In this document: positions 63,342 to 64,000 of the stretch, in pieces
How the letters are laid out: each line of letters opens with the position of its first letter
Position numbering within the stretch: the first letter of the stretch is position 1
The notes under the pieces: model-generated
What the model was told of the DNA's origin: nothing
The model's database searches: none
What the model saw: the letters and a program-made list of their open reading frames with translations, nothing else
NCBI GenBank assembly: GCA_025800215.1
Contig: JAOXSC010000181.1
Location: forward strand, 1 to 64,000
Source: Marinibacterium sp.
GTDB taxonomy: Bacteria; Pseudomonadota; Alphaproteobacteria; Rhodobacterales; Rhodobacteraceae
Reading direction: 5' to 3'
Length of the DNA stretch: 64,000 nucleotides
Position numbers and translations under genes: made by a program

Positions 63342-63769
63342 CAGAGGCTTCCATAGTACTCTGCCATCGCTGCATGACTGATCGGGCTGTCGCTGCGCTC
63401 TGCGGGACCAAGGCCTTTGCGCGCCTCTTTCCAAGGATCCTCAGCATGTGTGAGGTCACTCAGCCATTGGGCGTCTTTTTCACCGTAGAACCTTAGCACT
63501 GAGTCAATCGTGTCGCGCGCGTCGTCATCAAGCTCATCCGGACGACCCGGAAACACGTCAGGCCCCACACGAAACAATCCTCGGTGTTTTTTGTACAGTT
63601 CGGGACAAACCGGACCATTGGCCCAAGCTTGGATCTGCTCTTCGAATAGCGGCCTTTCTTCCCAAACGAGAGACCAGCACTGCGAATAGTAGACCAGTTT
63701 TTGAAGCTTCATCGCTGTCATCTCACCGCGAGAACGCAGGATGTAGGCTGCGACGTCAAAAACGCTCAT
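63341..63769 (-). CDS. Panacea/SocA-like (DUF4065) antitoxin
   Basis: A 142-residue protein of the SocA/GepA (DUF4065, Panacea) family. Landmarks are MTAMKLQKLVYYSQCWSLVWEERPLFEEQIQAWANGPVCPELY, followed by an acidic helical C-terminal half. These domains neutralise many unrelated toxins encoded beside them and are sometimes proteolytic adaptors. It is first in the pair, as usual for antitoxins of this kind. The upstream 130 bases are AT-rich and should hold the promoter. Confidence 0.88.
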   Translation of the reverse strand: MSVFDVAAYILRSRGEMTAMKLQKLVYYSQCWSLVWEERPLFEEQIQAWANGPVCPELYKKHRGLFRVGPDVFPGRPDELDDDARDTIDSVLRFYGEKDAQWLSDLTHAEDPWKEARKGLGPAERSDSPISHAAMAEYYGSL

Positions 63770-63913
63770 TTTCTATCTCACATTCATTTACATCAATGCT
63801 TGGAAACACATTCCAACTGCGGCGCCTCGTAACACACACGAGAAAAGAAAGCACTAAATTCATCTTTTCAGGCGAAATTGCCGCAATCCACAAAATTATG
63901 CGCCGCATAACGC

Positions 63914-63943
63914 AAAAAACGGCGCACCGGGGGTGCGCCGTTT
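63914..63943 (-). terminator. Rho-independent terminator for the gene entering from the right
   Basis: On the minus strand the stem AAACGGCGCACC / GGTGCGCCGTTT (63917-63943, loop CCC) is followed by T residues (complement of 63914-63919). It lies 23 bases past the stop of the partial minus-strand gene at the window edge and separates it from the toxin-antitoxin pair. Confidence 0.9.
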
Positions 63944-63965
63944 GCGGATCGGGATCGCGGTGGGA

Positions 63966-64000
63966 TCAGCCCTTTTTCAGGACTTCGCGGCCCAGAAGCT
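63966..64000 (-). CDS. C-terminal end of an unidentified gene
   Basis: The minus strand reads LLGREVLKKG and a TGA (63966-63968). The intact terminator just downstream supports this as a true gene end. Ten residues are too few to name the protein. Confidence 0.6.
   Translation of the reverse strand, partial: LLGREVLKKG

Overview
The window is a gene-dense chromosomal segment from a high-GC alphaproteobacterium, most likely a marine member of the Rhodobacteraceae/Roseobacteraceae. The evidence is a roseobacter-type porin, a CcrM-type GANTC methyltransferase next to rnhB, the local orders DUF3576-leuS-lptE-holA and pyrB-pyrC-plsY, a plant-type glutamate-cysteine ligase near rsmE, and glutathione-dependent formaldehyde dehydrogenase. 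I found no rRNA, tRNA, insertion sequence, prophage or CRISPR array.

Layout. 1-7 kb: the tail of an L,D-transpeptidase, yggS, a porin, then a DUF3576 lipoprotein, leuS, lptE and holA. 7-13 kb: HAD phosphatase with an HI0933-type flavoprotein, a small HNH protein, DUF2218, a hydratase/SDR pair and a DUF2125 protein. 12-17 kb: pmbA, an inositol-monophosphatase-family gene, a divergent waaA and lpxK, so lipid A/Kdo functions recur (with lptE). 17-25 kb: CaiB-type CoA-transferase, DsbA-like protein, DciA-like protein, mutY, an AlkB-like membrane di-iron enzyme, a membrane class III cyclase, ccrM and rnhB. 25-31.4 kb: a lipoprotein, a soluble class III cyclase, and a tightly packed pyrimidine/phospholipid operon (pyrB, two small membrane proteins, a dihydroorotase homologue lacking its metal ligands, plsY, a small protein). 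31.4-36.2 kb is accessory: a GbsR/MarR regulator with two matching operator-like palindromes, two small membrane proteins, a YHS protein, a hydrolase, and a two-gene unit whose first gene (DUF6345) carries a His-Gly/Ala-Cys dyad like clan CD peptidases. 36-50 kb is mostly housekeeping: gshA, rsmE, ubiA, an OmpA-family protein, moaE/moaD, pgsA, uvrC, a PTR1-like SDR, a Ca/Na antiporter and a SppA-type peptidase. 50-53 kb: an ABC-2 exporter and a DMT permease.

53.0-57.1 kb is the most unusual stretch. It holds a Slam-type outer membrane protein gene interrupted by one in-frame TAG, followed on the same strand by two paralogous TbpB-like surface lipoproteins. A divergent TetR regulator has a candidate palindromic operator in the shared intergenic region. 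This reads as a surface-lipoprotein display cassette, possibly for metal or heme capture; the ligand is unknown. 57-64 kb: class III alcohol dehydrogenase, DUF2794, NlpC/P60 peptidase, M17 aminopeptidase, a histidine-less Hpt-like protein, a beta-barrel protein, and a Panacea (SocA/DUF4065) antitoxin overlapping a putative toxin gene in a locally AT-richer region.

Coordinates of starts were chosen from spacing, Shine-Dalgarno sequence and family N-termini. All functional assignments come from recognising motifs by eye; no database search was run.
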